From Jacaranda mimosifolia (taxonomy: Eukaryota > Streptophyta > Magnoliopsida > Lamiales > Bignoniaceae), in the NCBI GenBank assembly GCA_018894105.1, contig CM032121.1, positions 20,370,730 to 20,434,729 on the forward strand: a stretch of DNA of 64,000 bases, written 5' to 3'. Below are positions 22,766 to 34,659 of this stretch, one piece after another. The notes below the pieces were generated by a model, which searched no databases, was not told where the DNA came from, and worked only from the letters and a program-made list of their open reading frames with translations. Within the stretch, counting starts at the first letter, position 1. Each line of letters starts with the position of its first letter. The translations under genes were made by a program, and so were the position numbers.

Positions 22766-25700
22766 CTAATTACATTAAAAAATATAAAAATTAATACCAT
22801 TTGCTATTTAGGTGGTCATGTATCAAAATTTTAAAAATTTTCAACTATGTTAACTACATATATATATATATATATGTATATGTTCCATATAAAACAATTT
22901 AGTTCAAATAATTGAAAATATGTTCTCCATTATTATATTGCTAAAAAATTTAAATAATTTAATTTAATAATATAAAAATAAAATTGAGTGTTTATAGATA
23001 TTGTAGGCTAAGTAACTTTTAATTCATGTTTGAAATAAATTCTTCAAATTAAATTATTTATTATAGTCGACATATATAGATTTTATCTAAAAATATTTTA
23101 CATATCTAAAAAGTACCATTATAAAAATAATTAAAATCTAAAGACCTTGATTAATTAAGGACTTACGTATCAATTAATTTATAATTATTCAATTCTCAAA
23201 TTTCTAATTCTTTAATAAGGAAGTGATGATTTGATTTTTCACATAAATATGTGCCTATCATTTTCATAAATAATAGATAAGTTGTAAAAAAATTTAATTA
23301 AGTCACAATATTAAGAGATAATTATGATTGTTAAATTTTATTTTTTTTACTTTTGAAATATATTTAATACAAATTATCTAAAAGTTATATATATGTATTT
23401 ATATATTTAAAATTCTAAGTTTTTTAGAAAATAATTATTTAACTAAGATATAAAAATAATTTATTTGATCAAATAATTGAATATTTTTTAGTTATTTAAT
23501 AAGTTTTTGATTAAGAATAATTGAATATTGTATATATTACTTTAGCTAAAAATAAAGCGATTATATCTATACAAAAATAAAAGAATTTATTAAATATGAA
23601 AAATCGGTTATTGTTTCTAAATAACTTAGTTGTCAACAACTTTACTTGGATAAGTATTGAATTTTTTGGATAAAAATATATAATTAAATTTAAAAAATAT
23701 TTAACTTTTTAGATGAAATTAATAAGTTAATATTTTTTAAAACTCATATTTACTAAATAATTTGATTATTTCATATAACCATTTACTTTTTAATAGTTAA
23801 TTTCATCAAAATGAGAATAAATTACTAAAATATAAAATATTACAATTATATGAAAGGTATTCTTTTAACAATTAAATTTTGATTTCTACCTATAGATATA
23901 ATTTTCTATAAGTTATTTACTTTATTGAAAGAGAAATAAAGTGATTTTCATATAAAAAATATATTATAAATTTGTAAAGATTCAACCAATCAAAATAAGC
24001 TTATCAAGGCATACAAACAATAAAATACTCCTTTCTTTTATGTACATAATTAGAAATGGATAAATCAACTGCTAATGAACTTAATAAATATTTTATAAAA
24101 AAATATAGTATTTCTTCATTCATTTGATAAGAAAATTGGAATAATTTCTACAACTTAACAAAATAAAAATATTTTTTAATATTTCATAAAATTATATTAT
24201 TCAAGGCACACTACTCAAATATAAATTATATACATTTTTTTTATTTCTGCAATTAAGATAGTAATAAAATAAAAATAATATCAAAGATAAATTCTTATAT
24301 GAATATATAAAAATATTTAAAGATATTATTAAAATGAATATGTAAAATATAATTAATTGAAATGAAAAAATGCTGCATGCTAATATTTTTAAGTAATATA
24401 AAAATTATAATCCTAAATTGGCCATGCGAACTTTAATTTTAAATAAATATTAAGTAAATAATGAAGTAATAACATAAATAAAATATTTAACTACATTAGG
24501 AGATTAAAAAATTAATTTAGAATGAAAACAAAACAAAACAATATAAAGGTGTGTTATAAGAAAACATAAAAAACTTTCTATAAAATGAACTTTGAATTAA
24601 AAAAATTCATTATATTATGCTAATTGTGGAGAAAGGTCCCATAGTTAAGTAAATCTGAATAAAAATATAAAATTGTAGTATGAAATAGAAATGAAATATA
24701 AAAAGAATAAAATGAACTTTGAATTAAAAAAATTCATTATATTATGCTAATTGTGGAGAAAGGTCCCATAGTTAAGTAAATCTGAATAAAAATATAAAAT
24801 TGTAGTATGAAATAGAAATGAAATATAAAAAGAATAATTGTAATATAACAAAATTTACATATGAATTGAATTAAATATTTATCTGTTAATCTTGTGATAA
24901 ATTAAATTATAAGATAAAATTTTGTGACAACAATACTTAATATGATGCTTATAAAATATTTTTTATATTATAAACTTATGTGGTGAGATAAAATTATATT
25001 GCAATTTTTTATAAATACAATATGATATTTTAATCATAACAGATAAATTAATTGTATTACAATAAAATAAAAAAATAGATAAACAACCAATAATTTTTTT
25101 TAATTGAATTAAAAAATTTAAAATTCTAATAATTCGATATTTGACCAAAATTTCACAATTAAATCAGCACAGAATTATGCTATACATAATAGTGTAAATT
25201 TGACTTCATAAAAAATTGGTTCTTAGATAGTTGTGCATGGTGCTTTCATTGAAGAAATTATCTAAACAATGTTTAGACTTGATGCAACTAATACTATTAC
25301 AACAGTGAAATTGATCAAAAATATATCTATAAGTACTTTTTGTAATTTATTAATATCCCAAGTTTTGTTTCAGTTTTATACTACTAGCTATCGTCGCACG
25401 CAGGGAGTACTTTTGAAGTATGGCAGTTTTTCATTTTGAAAAATTTTCATTCAGTATAATAATTTTTTTGGTTATCATGATATAATTAAAATATTATATA
25501 AAACTCTACAAAAAGATATTATATAATCAGAAAAATTAATAGATAACAAAATTTCTATAACTAAGTAATTCTTCCAATCATAAGGAAATTACATCAAAGA
25601 ACATATGAAAATGAAATAAGTCAAATCATTCATAAAACTCTATATAAAATAGTGAAGATATTTGTGTTCATGATTCAAACTGCAAATGAAATTTACAAGT

Positions 25701-26280
25701 AAACTTAGAGTAAGCACATATGTCAAGGGAGGAAAGGTAACTAAATTATATACAAAGAAATTTTATATTATAGCTATCGTACAATAAAATTATCACATAA
25801 TTGAAGCTAGGAGACGAAATATTGTAACTCCGGGTTTAGTTGAAACACTAGTTAGTTTTCTCAAGGTTTTGAAAAAATAAGTTGTCTTCTTGGTGGCACC
25901 TTTTATTTATTTATTTTTTCCTCTCCTAGTACTTTATATTTGATATATACCGCCATGAATTAATTATTTTTCCCCTTAGTTCTCTTCATTTTTTGTATCA
26001 AACACATGTCTTCCTGATGTAGATTTTTGCAAATATTATCAGCATGCAAATTGGCATTGAAGGAATTATACTGATGGATGAAGCCAAGAAAGGTAAATTC
26101 ATAGTTGATTAAAAGCACTTTTTTTTTTTTACGATTTTTCAGTTGTCGATCTAGAAATTACGTAATGCTGAATTTATATTGTTGTATGTTTATATATTGA
26201 ATATATAAATCATACTTTTGAATCTATATGTATGTGTTGTGTAAAAAAATGCATTACTGTAATATTTTTTAATCAAAATA
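22766..26280. other. AT-rich intergenic, no gene recognised
   Basis: Very AT-rich sequence with no readable domain on either strand. It contains an (AT)n run near 22857-22878 and the exact 127-bp tandem duplication listed separately. A possible Helitron-like end near 25385 is too weak to annotate. Confidence 0.5.
24581..24834 (+). repeat. Perfect 127-bp tandem duplication
   Basis: TAAAATGAACTTTGAATTAA starts at 24581 and again at 24708. The two 127-bp units are identical at every position I compared, including GAGAAAGGTCCCATAGTTAA, so the duplication is very recent or an assembly artefact. Confidence 0.95.
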
Positions 26281-26284
26281 ATAT

Positions 26285-28492
26285 TATTAATGGGTTAAAT
26301 CTTCTACCAGCGCTGTTACAATGAAGTTGGGGGAATTATCCTACAAAACACCATGATCAGTTAGAGAACCCAAAGCCCTTGCAATTGCATGAACAACAAT
26401 GTTCGCAGATCGATTAACAAAGTGAAGTTGAAGATGGTCGATATCTTTTTTAAAAAATCTACAGTCCTCAATAACAAGTCCTAGGTCAGACAGAAGGTGT
26501 TCTTTTTTGTTTATAGCATTGACGATCACTTGAGAGTCAGCCTCCAAGATCACCTTCTTCATCCCCGATTGCTTTATCCAACTCAGTGCCTCCCTGATAC
26601 CCAGCCTTTCTACCATAGCAACATCCAACACCCCTCTAAATGTTTTGTAGCCCGCACTAATAAATCTACCGTTGTGATCCCGACCAAACCAATCTATTCC
26701 TGAGATCTTTCTGCTCTTAAAAATCGCAGCATCAGAATTAACTTTAATCCACCCATAACTTGGCTTAGCCCAAACTGGAGTCTTCTGTGCATCAAGCTTT
26801 TTAAAATTTGATTGGTTGTCTCTGAGATTGGCTCTTCTCTACTGCTGCAAAAAAGAAGTAGCAAAATTAAGAGTACTCACCCCTGATCGGCCGTTTCCTT
26901 TCCAAACAACATTGTTTCTATTATTCCAAAGGTTCCAACAGATCCTATCGATTAATTAACAGACTTCTTTTGAGTTGTTTTCAAACATACTCTTCAGCCA
27001 ATCCCCAAAACAATCAGCATTTCCTCTAACAAATCCCACCTCCGATTTAGACCAGACCTCTCTTGCATAAAGACAATCAACAAGTGAATGGATGATAGTT
27101 TCTGGTTCGAAACTGCAAATTGGACAGGATGTATTAATATCAACGTGTTTTGCAACAAGTCTTGTTTTACTCAGAAGACATTCACGGGCTGCTCTCCAGA
27201 TTAAATTCCGTGCTTTGGCTGGAATTTGTAATCTCCATAACTTCTTCTAAAGAGAGTTCATTTTAGTTTGGTGGAGCTGCTCTTCATGCGAGATCAGAAA
27301 TCTATATGCATCTTAACAGTGTATTTTCCATATTTATCTTTCATCCAGATCCAACAATCCTCCAAGTTTCTCAAGCTAAGGGGAATTTTCACGATCAGTT
27401 CAGTGTCTCTCTCATTAAAGATGTTGCTGATCAACAGGAAGTTCCACTCATCAACCACTTTCAACTGGTTATATTGATTCGGATGTGCAGTCTCAATGTA
27501 TAGGTTTAAGTCATGAGGAAGCCACAGATCACCAGTCACCTTGATGTTTTGTCCATTCCTAACCCGCAATCGACTTCCATCCTTGATCACATACAAGGCT
27601 GCATTTAAACTCGTCCAAACAAAACTGGGATTAGAACCAATCTGAGCCTCAAGAATTGTGTTGCGAGCGAAATATCTCACTTTATAAATTTTTGCCACTA
27701 AAGAGTTCGGCTGAGATAGTAATCTCCAACATTACTTTCCCAATAGTGCAATATTAAACTCATGGAGTCTTCGAAAACCCAAACCACCATTTGTTTTCTC
27801 AAAACTGAGTTTCTTCCAACTTAACCGCTTAATGCCTCTACCGTTCCTAATCCCTGAATCCCACCAGAATGAGTTCATCATTTTTTCAATATCCGAACAC
27901 ACATCTTTCGGTAGCAGAAAGACATTCATAGCATAGTTAGGCACCACTTGAGCAACTGACTTAAGTAAAATCTCCTTACCAGCTATGGAAATGAATTTTT
28001 GGTTCCACCTTTGGATTTTTCTCCAAACTTTGTCTATGATGAAAGCAAAAATTTCTCTCTTATTTCGGCCTACCACAGCAGGGAGGCCCAGATATGTATG
28101 ATGACCGTCTCCTACAAGAATGCCAAGCTGAGAACAAATTTGGTCTTTTATCGGATTCTCAACGCACTGAATACCAGCTTAGATTTGCCTAGATTTATAG
28201 CTTGCCCTGAGGCCCTTTCATGGTTCTGAATGATAGAAGCAATAGCTGTCGCCTCTGAATGATTTGCTTTGAAATAAAGAAGGCTATCATCAGTTAAAAA
28301 AAAATGCGAAACAAAAGGAGCACCTCGAGCCACATGAATACTGTGAATTTTACCTTCAGCAACTGCTTTACTAATAGCACTAGACAAACCTTTAGCACAC
28401 AAAATAAAAAGATATGGTGACAATGGATCCCCTTGTCTGAGCTCCTACTAAGGAAAAATTGAACCGAGGAGCTCATTTCCATTGACAACTAT
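26285..28492 (-). pseudogene. L1-type LINE ORF2, C-terminal half (RT, zf-RVT, RNase H)
   Basis: Reading right to left: RQGDPLSPYLFILCAKGLSS, LTDDSLLYFKA (the RT catalytic motif, usually FADDSLLF) and ERASGQAINLGKSKLVFS (28480-28150). Then IQRWNQKFISIAGKEILLKS, NSFWWDSG and GGLGFRRLHEFNIALLGK (28076-27732), the thumb and connection. The zinc-binding zf-RVT region follows (27700-26900), and an RNase H end with VILEADSQVIVNAINKKEH and HFVNRSANIVVHAIAR (26631-26341). Stops and shifts separate the blocks. The RT fingers, endonuclease and ORF1 are missing because a retrotransposon LTR fragment abuts at 28493. The element's 3' end is near 26285. Confidence 0.85.
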
Positions 28493-28622
28493 AACACCAC
28501 TAAAATTTGATATTTTGAAAAATAAGGATTTAGAAATCAAGGTACGGGTTGGTCGATTTTAGGGCTCAAAAAATAAATAAAAAGGACTTGATTGTAAGAA
28601 TTTTAAATGTTTTGGGGTCAAT
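28493..28622 (+). mobile_element. Fragment of the Tekay-like LTR start
   Basis: TATAACACCACTAAAATTTG, then GATATTTTGAAAAATAAGGA and AAATAAAAAGGACTTGATTG follow the first about 130 bp of the LTRs at 14508 and 19334. The fragment ends around TTTTGGGGTCAAT. It is more diverged than the two LTRs are from each other and lacks the rest of the element. Confidence 0.8.
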
Positions 28623-28933
28623 TTGCAATTTGCATAAACTTGATTGAGCAACCCTTAAAATTTGTGGTCAATGCAATATTAAATAATTCTGTGGATGTTT
28701 CTTTTGTCGGGTCAATTATTGATGAATGTAAAGCTCATTTATTCAAGCTAAACAATAGTGTCAACTTTGTTAGGGCCTAAGCAAATCAAGCCACTTATTA
28801 CATTTTCAAGAGCATCTAGTTCTTTGTCTAAGCCTATGTCGTGGGTGGGCTATGCTCTCGCATTTCTTTTGGATATTTTCTTGGATGATTTGCAATGAAA
28901 TTTCTCTCTTTTAGTGTCAAAAAAAAAAAATTT
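28623..28933 (+). pseudogene. LINE RNase H tail with 3' poly(A)
   Basis: The plus strand reads FVVNAILNNSVDVSFVGSII, DECKAHLF, VNFVRA*ANQA and ARASSS-like sequence with shifts. This is the end of an L1-type LINE RNase H (DSQVVVNALN...FV.R.AN..A). A short 3' UTR ends in a run of about 12 A at 28919-28930. Orientation is opposite to the LINE on its left, so it is a separate insertion. The 5' part is missing. Confidence 0.75.
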
Positions 28934-29744
28934 GAATCGAAATTATTACTAAAATATAAGCATTGCCTCAATAGAGGGTTGCCTTGAATTAGTCAAATCA
29001 ATTTGAAATTGTAACATTGCCTTGATTAAGGGTCTTGCTTTAAAAAAATGGTGTCTTCCACAATGGGATCTGATAAGTGAGATTTCGAGTAAGTGTTTAC
29101 ATAATCTTCTTCGAACATCATTTGAAATTTATATAAACTAGCAATTTTAACATACTTTATAATTTTATTTTATAAAATTATAACTTTATAATTTTGTGTC
29201 CACGTTAAAATTTTTATTTATTTTTTCTATAGTTATCGATAATTTCAATATATTTTTAAATTTTTTATATAAAGAAAGATAAAAAAAATCATGATAAAAT
29301 GGTAATAGTGAAGTATTGAGTGAGTGGGAAGTGTGAAGGCCGTGGCACTTAACCAATTAACTAGTGGCACAATAGAATATAAGTTAAACATTATTAATTC
29401 GAATCTAGAATGCCTCTTAGAAGAGAGTAGTACTACTTCAATTGATTTGACGGTATCCTCTTTTTTTATAGTCATGTTATCTATTTTAATTTAAATACAC
29501 ACACACACACACAAAATATAGAACGCTTCACTATATGATATTTAAGTATGATATAACTATACTTAGTTGATTCATCAATGATGTGGCAACTATGTAGAAA
29601 AGGATAAAAAATATGTGTGCAAGTCTTTTTTAAATTTTATTGATATTTTAGTTTATACATCAATTTTATGTTGTATATTTTATACTTTAATTAATTTTCT
29701 AATTTTGTTAAAGTAATCTAATTTTATGCTCTTATAACATGATC
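28934..29744. other. Intergenic, no gene recognised
   Basis: AT-rich; a (CA)n run of about ten units lies at 29494-29513. A TTCGAATC sequence near 29398 hints at a SINE B-box but no matching A-box at the right spacing convinced me. Confidence 0.5.
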
Positions 29745-30840
29745 TCAGGGGAAGAATTATTGCACAAAAGGAGCTACAGTAGTATCCTACTACAGTGCAT
29801 AAATCAAGTAGAAGCAAAGTCTTGATGAAGGTCCACGAAGAAGTTTGCAGTGCCTATCAAAGTAGCCACAAGATGTTTTGATTTATTGAATGATACAAAT
29901 ATTATGGCTAGAGATAGCAGACGAATGCCACAAATTCAGAAAAAAAATGTCAAAATGCCAATCACTCAACATAATTCAAAGGGTACCTATCGAAAAAATG
30001 ATAAATTGACCTAATCGGCTGTATTCAAAGGATTGCCACAAACCTTCGCAATTTTGATAGGCTCTATTTACTAGCTATCATCAAAGCAACATACATATAT
30101 CATCATTTTCGCTGACGTTTCAAGTATGTAAAAGGCAATCAATTGAGATAGATACAGCAAACTGTAATCATCCAATTCATAAAGAGCATTTAATCTACTA
30201 ATTCGAGATATCCCAAACAATACTAATGAATTTTTCACAATGTTCATTGGGAATGGATCCAAAACTTTACCAAAGAATATAGCACTAGTATACTCAATGC
30301 CTTATGCGGCAACAGATAGGTCGAGTCAACCAATAAGACTCTAAATGCAATCATGTCGAAAATAGTTGAGGGCAACCCTTAGTATGGCACTTATCGCTTT
30401 CTAATGCATTTCGAGCATATAGAACTAGTAGAAATACCAGCAGTGGAATGGTCCCTTCTAAGCTAACCTATGGCTAGGATGTAGTACTCCCCATGGAGCT
30501 CAACATGAGATCGCTATGAGTTATGGAAAAAAGTAATCTTGCCACAACAATTTACATTGAGAAAATGGTCAAAGAGCTAGATAATATTGTCGAGGTCAAA
30601 AATGAAGTCTTGCAACAAGTGGAGGCACAAAAGCAATAAGTGACCATATACTACAACAAGAAAGTCTAATTTAACCATTTCCATTAGGGCAACTTGGTAT
30701 CGAAAGTAGTTTTTTCTACTAAAAAACATAGAAATTTTGCACAAGAAGTGGAGCTTAATTTGGAAAGGGCCCTTGATCATTTATATAGCTAGCTGAGAAA
30801 ATTCATACTTGCTTGAAAAACCGAAAAAGGGTTTGTTGAG
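29745..30840 (+). pseudogene. Gypsy integrase relic
   Basis: Translation across frames gives EELLHKRSYSSILLQCINQV, VLMKVHEEVCSAYQSSHKMF and YKYYG (zinc-binding region, usually GYYWPTM). A ruined core follows, then STNKTLNAIMSKIVEGNP, RTSRNTSSGMVPSKLTYG and MVKELDNIVEVKNEVLQQVE, and GNLVSKVV. The last blocks match the end of a Tat-type integrase (WAYRTS.RTATG.TP..L.YG; E.DD.DE.R...L). Stops are frequent and the catalytic acids are not readable. Confidence 0.75.
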
Positions 30841-31299
30841 AGACATCTTAATAGGAATAAAATAAATACTTTCCAACCCTATAGAAAACATGATTGGTGG
30901 AAAGAGAACAACTTTTGCAGAGGCCGTCTTGAGAGATATCTTAATGAAATGTCTTTTTCCTTGGGAAAACTTTTTGAAATTGGTTGTTTTTCTTTCTCTT
31001 ATTACTCCTTATGGAATTTTTTATTTTTGTGTCTCTATATTTTTTGTTTTTCAGAAGTAAAATTGAAGTCTCAAAAGCAGTCGGGAAAACAACAAGATAT
31101 TAAGTATGTATTTAGGTCTGCAAGCCAAATTTCACCAACAAAAAGAATATAGAAAAATAAGTAAAAACTTGCCTAGAAAGCAAAATACAGGAAAGATAAT
31201 GGTGGCACGTCTTGCCATTTAATTGGGCATGCAGGCCTTGAAATTCTTTAGTAAACAATTTAAGAAATGGCAATTAGGGGCTTAGTCTTGGGCGCCAGA

Positions 31300-32340
31300 T
31301 AAATAATCTTGGTGGAACTTTCGAAGGAAATAGCAAAATGAAGCATCAACATCCTCCAAGTCTCTTTAAACATTACTCCAGTTCATATAATAGTTCAACC
31401 TCCAAGGCCATTGAGGCTAAGAGATCTTCAATGCAACTCTCCTTGAGCATTGCTCTAGCCGATATAATAGTTCAGCATCCAAGTCCTTTGAGGCCAAGAG
31501 ATCTTCAATTCTTCTTGCAATTGTAATGGAAGTGTGCCCTTCTTGAGCCATTAACTCCTGATCCATTTTAGTTTGTTATTTAGCCATTTTAAATCTAAGA
31601 TACTAGTATCCTCAAAGAATCTCTTGGTCCTACACCACACCCTGATTAGCCCCTTGCAATATCTTCAACTCTTCCATTAGTAACACCATGTTGGATCATA
31701 TAGGACATCAAGATGGTTGTGCTCGTTGAATATGAAGCTTTAAGCCCCTTGAAATCCTTTCCAAACCTTTTATAATAGTAAGACAAAGAAGGGACCTAAT
31801 GAAGCTACTTGGCTTCCTTCACAACTTCTTCCTGGAGCTCTTTGTTCCTTTCTATTAAATCCTCAACAATCACTTATTCAAGCCCCCTCCAGAGCATGTT
31901 TTCACCCCTTTAAGCAAGCGGCAAAAAAGTTAGATAGGCTCTTATTGGTGCCTACTACCTTCTCTTCTAACAACACATCTAGCATGCAATAAGTTTTTTT
32001 ATACTACTACTCAAAGTTTTTAATGATTATAAAGATGAGAGATATACAAGAAAAATAGTTAAAAGACAAAAATCAATAGCTAATCGAACAAAAAATATAC
32101 GCGAAGAGAGGGCACTCACTTGGAAAGACACAAGAACGGAGCTCTCCCCAGGGCTTAAGGCAAGCCACATACATCTCTTGCTAAGAAAGCAATGGAATAA
32201 AACTTGAAAAGCGAAAGCTAATAAAAAAGTAGAAACAAGTATGGATGTTACCTCCATAGGGCTTAAGGCAAAGCGCACACCTCTTTTGAAAAGTGAAAGA
32301 TAGTAAAAAGAAAAAAAGGCAAAAACAAGTAGGGATCTTA
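31300..32340 (-). pseudogene. Antisense coiled-coil-coding remnant
   Basis: The minus strand reads VEDLIERNKELQEEVVKEAK (about 31850), LLMEELKILQGANQGVV (about 31680) and IEDLLASKDLDAELLYRLEQ (about 31490), a heptad-like, charged pattern broken by stops. It lies downstream of a plus-strand integrase and in reverse orientation, like the C-terminal coiled coil of the PMD gene at 2554-3141. I could not see the PMD itself, so the family is open. It may instead be another Tat antisense ORF. Confidence 0.4.
31366..31510. repeat. ~78-bp tandem duplication
   Basis: Two units share CATTRCTC, TATAATAGTTCAACMTCCAA and GAGGCYAAGAGATCTTCAAT. They lie within the antisense coiled-coil region and duplicate EDLLAS...ELLY.LE on the minus strand. 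Confidence 0.8.
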
Positions 32341-32569
32341 CTATAGGGGCTTTAGACTCTCCATCTTTTTCCTTGTTGACATAAGAATTGCATTTGACAG
32401 TCTTGGGAAGGCTTTAGATGTAGGTATAAAATGCAACGACTAATCTATGAAGCTGATGACTTTTTGGTCCACCTCACTACGATGAAAAGCACCAAAAGAC
32501 TCATTGGCACCCCCCATAAGCACTTCTCCAAGATCCATGCCTTTTCCCCCCCAACAAACTCATAGGAAT

Positions 32570-33145
32570 TGGATGACATAATTCACTTTTTGAAAGACTT
32601 AAATTGGTAAAGTAAATTTTGTGATTTGGGGAAAGTAAGTTTTGAAACAATTTACTTTTTATAGTTTGTATGTTTTGGGAAAGTAAATTTTGTGAGAGGG
32701 ATGGGAGAATATAATGGATTTTTGTTTATATTTTGGGGAATAGGTAAAAAATGATTTGGAAAGTGTTGGTATATTTGGTTATATAGTTTGGGGTGATAAT
32801 TTTTACTATTAATGTTGAATCAATTACATTTTTATCTAGTAAGTAAATGGAAATTGGAATTAAATATTAATTTTAATATATATATATATATAATAATTTA
32901 AGAATATAAGTATGTAAATATGATGATTGAATATATTTTTAAAGTGTTATCATAATGATTGATTAAATAATGATATTGGGATGATGAATGAGGATTTTCT
33001 TTTGGTGAAGTTATTAAAAATATTAAGGCATTTTGAAAAATGTCTTTTTGCTATTTTCTCTCCAAAATAGATATCATGATTGTATGTGTTTGAGGAAATG
33101 ATTTTATTCCCCCAAAATATATACAAACACTCCCCTTGTTTTTCT
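32570..33145. other. AT-rich block, possible decayed MITE
   Basis: Repeated GGGAAAGTAAATTTTGTGA/GGGGAAAGTAAGTTTTG near 32630-32700 and an end-like ATACAAACACTCCCC near 33130 suggest a small TIR element of the GGGGAGTGTTTG type, but I found no convincing left end or target duplication. Confidence 0.3.
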
Positions 33146-33854
33146 ATAGCAATAGTCTTCTCAATAGGATACCTTTCTTTTCTTGTCTACTAGGACAAAA
33201 TAAAAATTTAGAGACTTATACATAACATAATGATAAAAAATCAACAAAAAGCTTCTTGGTTGTGCCATCCCTTATCTCTTTGAATCAGATAACTCAACAA
33301 CTTGCCACTTCGAGTTCTGCTTCAAAGCCAGATGAAGCAACAATTAGTAGATTTACTATGGAAGTTTTCACCCAGCTAGCCTCAATGGGAATTTCCATGG
33401 GGCAGGTAACAAGATAAATGACTTGCTCATTTCCATTGATCCTACAAAATAGAGACAATCAAACAAATTGAGCATAATCAACCGAGAGTAACAAAGATAA
33501 ATGAATTGTACCTTCTAGATTAACCACTAAAGGTTCATTTGGTTTATGGCAGCATGGCCACAAAGCCTAAGCCTAAGCCTAGCCTTTCCCTTAGGATTGA
33601 GGTGAAGAAACTACAGAATGTAACTAAAGAGAGACTCTTTCTGCTCAAGACATGCACTAGCATTTGATCACTATCAAGGACTGGAGCTAACCCCTATGGG
33701 TTTATAGAAGTTAGTCTAGTAAGGGACACACTCAAGCCCGCTTCATCTCTACTTCTTACAATATTCCTACCATATCCCTTTTAGCTTAACTCTTCATTTT
33801 GCCAAAAAGGCCTCTAGGCGGTCCCTATTGCACTATTATAAGGTTTCCAAACTA

Positions 33855-34168
33855 TTTAATAAAAAGATTAAAGATGATATATAACATTCTTGGTGGAATG
33901 ATGGTAGGTGAATTATAGTTTTGTGGAAAGGGTATGTAAGTGGCAATTTTCATAAATCTCTCAGGGAAGCTAAATCAGGCAAGCACTTAGCTTGCAGGAT
34001 CACCCTAGTATTTAATAAAAATATTTAAAATGATCTATAACATTCTTAGTGGAATGATGGCAGGCGAATTATAATTTTCTGGAAAAAGTACGCAAGTGGC
34101 AATTTTCATAAATCTCCTGGGGAAGCTAAATCAGGCAAGCACTTGGCTTGCAGGATTGCCCCTAGTAT
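33855..34168 (+). repeat. 156-bp tandem duplication
   Basis: TTTAATAAAAA starts at 33855 and 34011. The units share GTGGAATGATGG, AAGTGGCAATTTTCATAAAT and GCTAAATCAGGCAAGCACTT, with roughly 10 percent differences. Confidence 0.9.
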
Positions 34169-34236
34169 TGGCCATGTAAGTGCTCCACTTGTTATCAAAG
34201 TCTGTAGCTCAATCCACAAAACAATGAAGGTAAAAC

Positions 34237-34647
34237 GTGAAATTATTTAAGGTAATTTTGGTCTTTAATCATAGACCATGGAATACCTATATGTTGGCCT
34301 CCTTGAAATGCCTCCACCTAAAAGGATCAAAGTTAAAGAGGATAGCAAGAGTAGGAGCATTAAAAAAGGCCAAATTTCCTGGCAATGAAATAAGGGCAAT
34401 AAGGAATTACCCTATTTATCATCATATTGACAAATCAAAAACCCATATGGGAGATCCCTTACTACAAAATATGTGGCCCATCGATGTCGATTCTCATGAC
34501 TTCATCTTTAGATCCTTCGGAATGAAAAACATCATCTTTGCATATGCGAAGAAAAATAAGGTAGCTACCTTCCTAAATTTCATTAAAATTGGCAAATATT
34601 GGGATTTCACCATCGATAGTCCTCTGACTCTTGCAACAAAAATTTAA
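34237..34647 (+). CDS. Unidentified open frame, 136 codons
   Basis: An uninterrupted frame inside the second Tat-type region, with basic segments (HLKGSKLKRIARVGALKKAK) and ending DSPLTLATKI before TAA and a run of A. I do not recognise it. The words HRPWNTYMLASLKCLHLK faintly recall the GRPWIH...SSLHQ.LKF segment after the protease of some gypsy elements, but the rest does not follow. Surrounding sequence is decayed transposon, so a host gene is unlikely. It may be chance or a piece of retrotransposon polyprotein. Confidence 0.25.
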   Translation: MKLFKVILVFNHRPWNTYMLASLKCLHLKGSKLKRIARVGALKKAKFPGNEIRAIRNYPIYHHIDKSKTHMGDPLLQNMWPIDVDSHDFIFRSFGMKNIIFAYAKKNKVATFLNFIKIGKYWDFTIDSPLTLATKI

Positions 34648-34659
34648 AAAAAAAAAAAA

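Noticed and set aside
25383..25405. Possible Helitron 3' end on the minus strand (GCGTGCGACGATAGCTAG then T)
   Set aside because: The stem is only about 3 bp and no Helitron coding or matching 5' end was found nearby.
29335..29480. SINE-like sequence with TTCGAATC
   Set aside because: No A-box at tRNA spacing, no poly(A) end and no target duplication.
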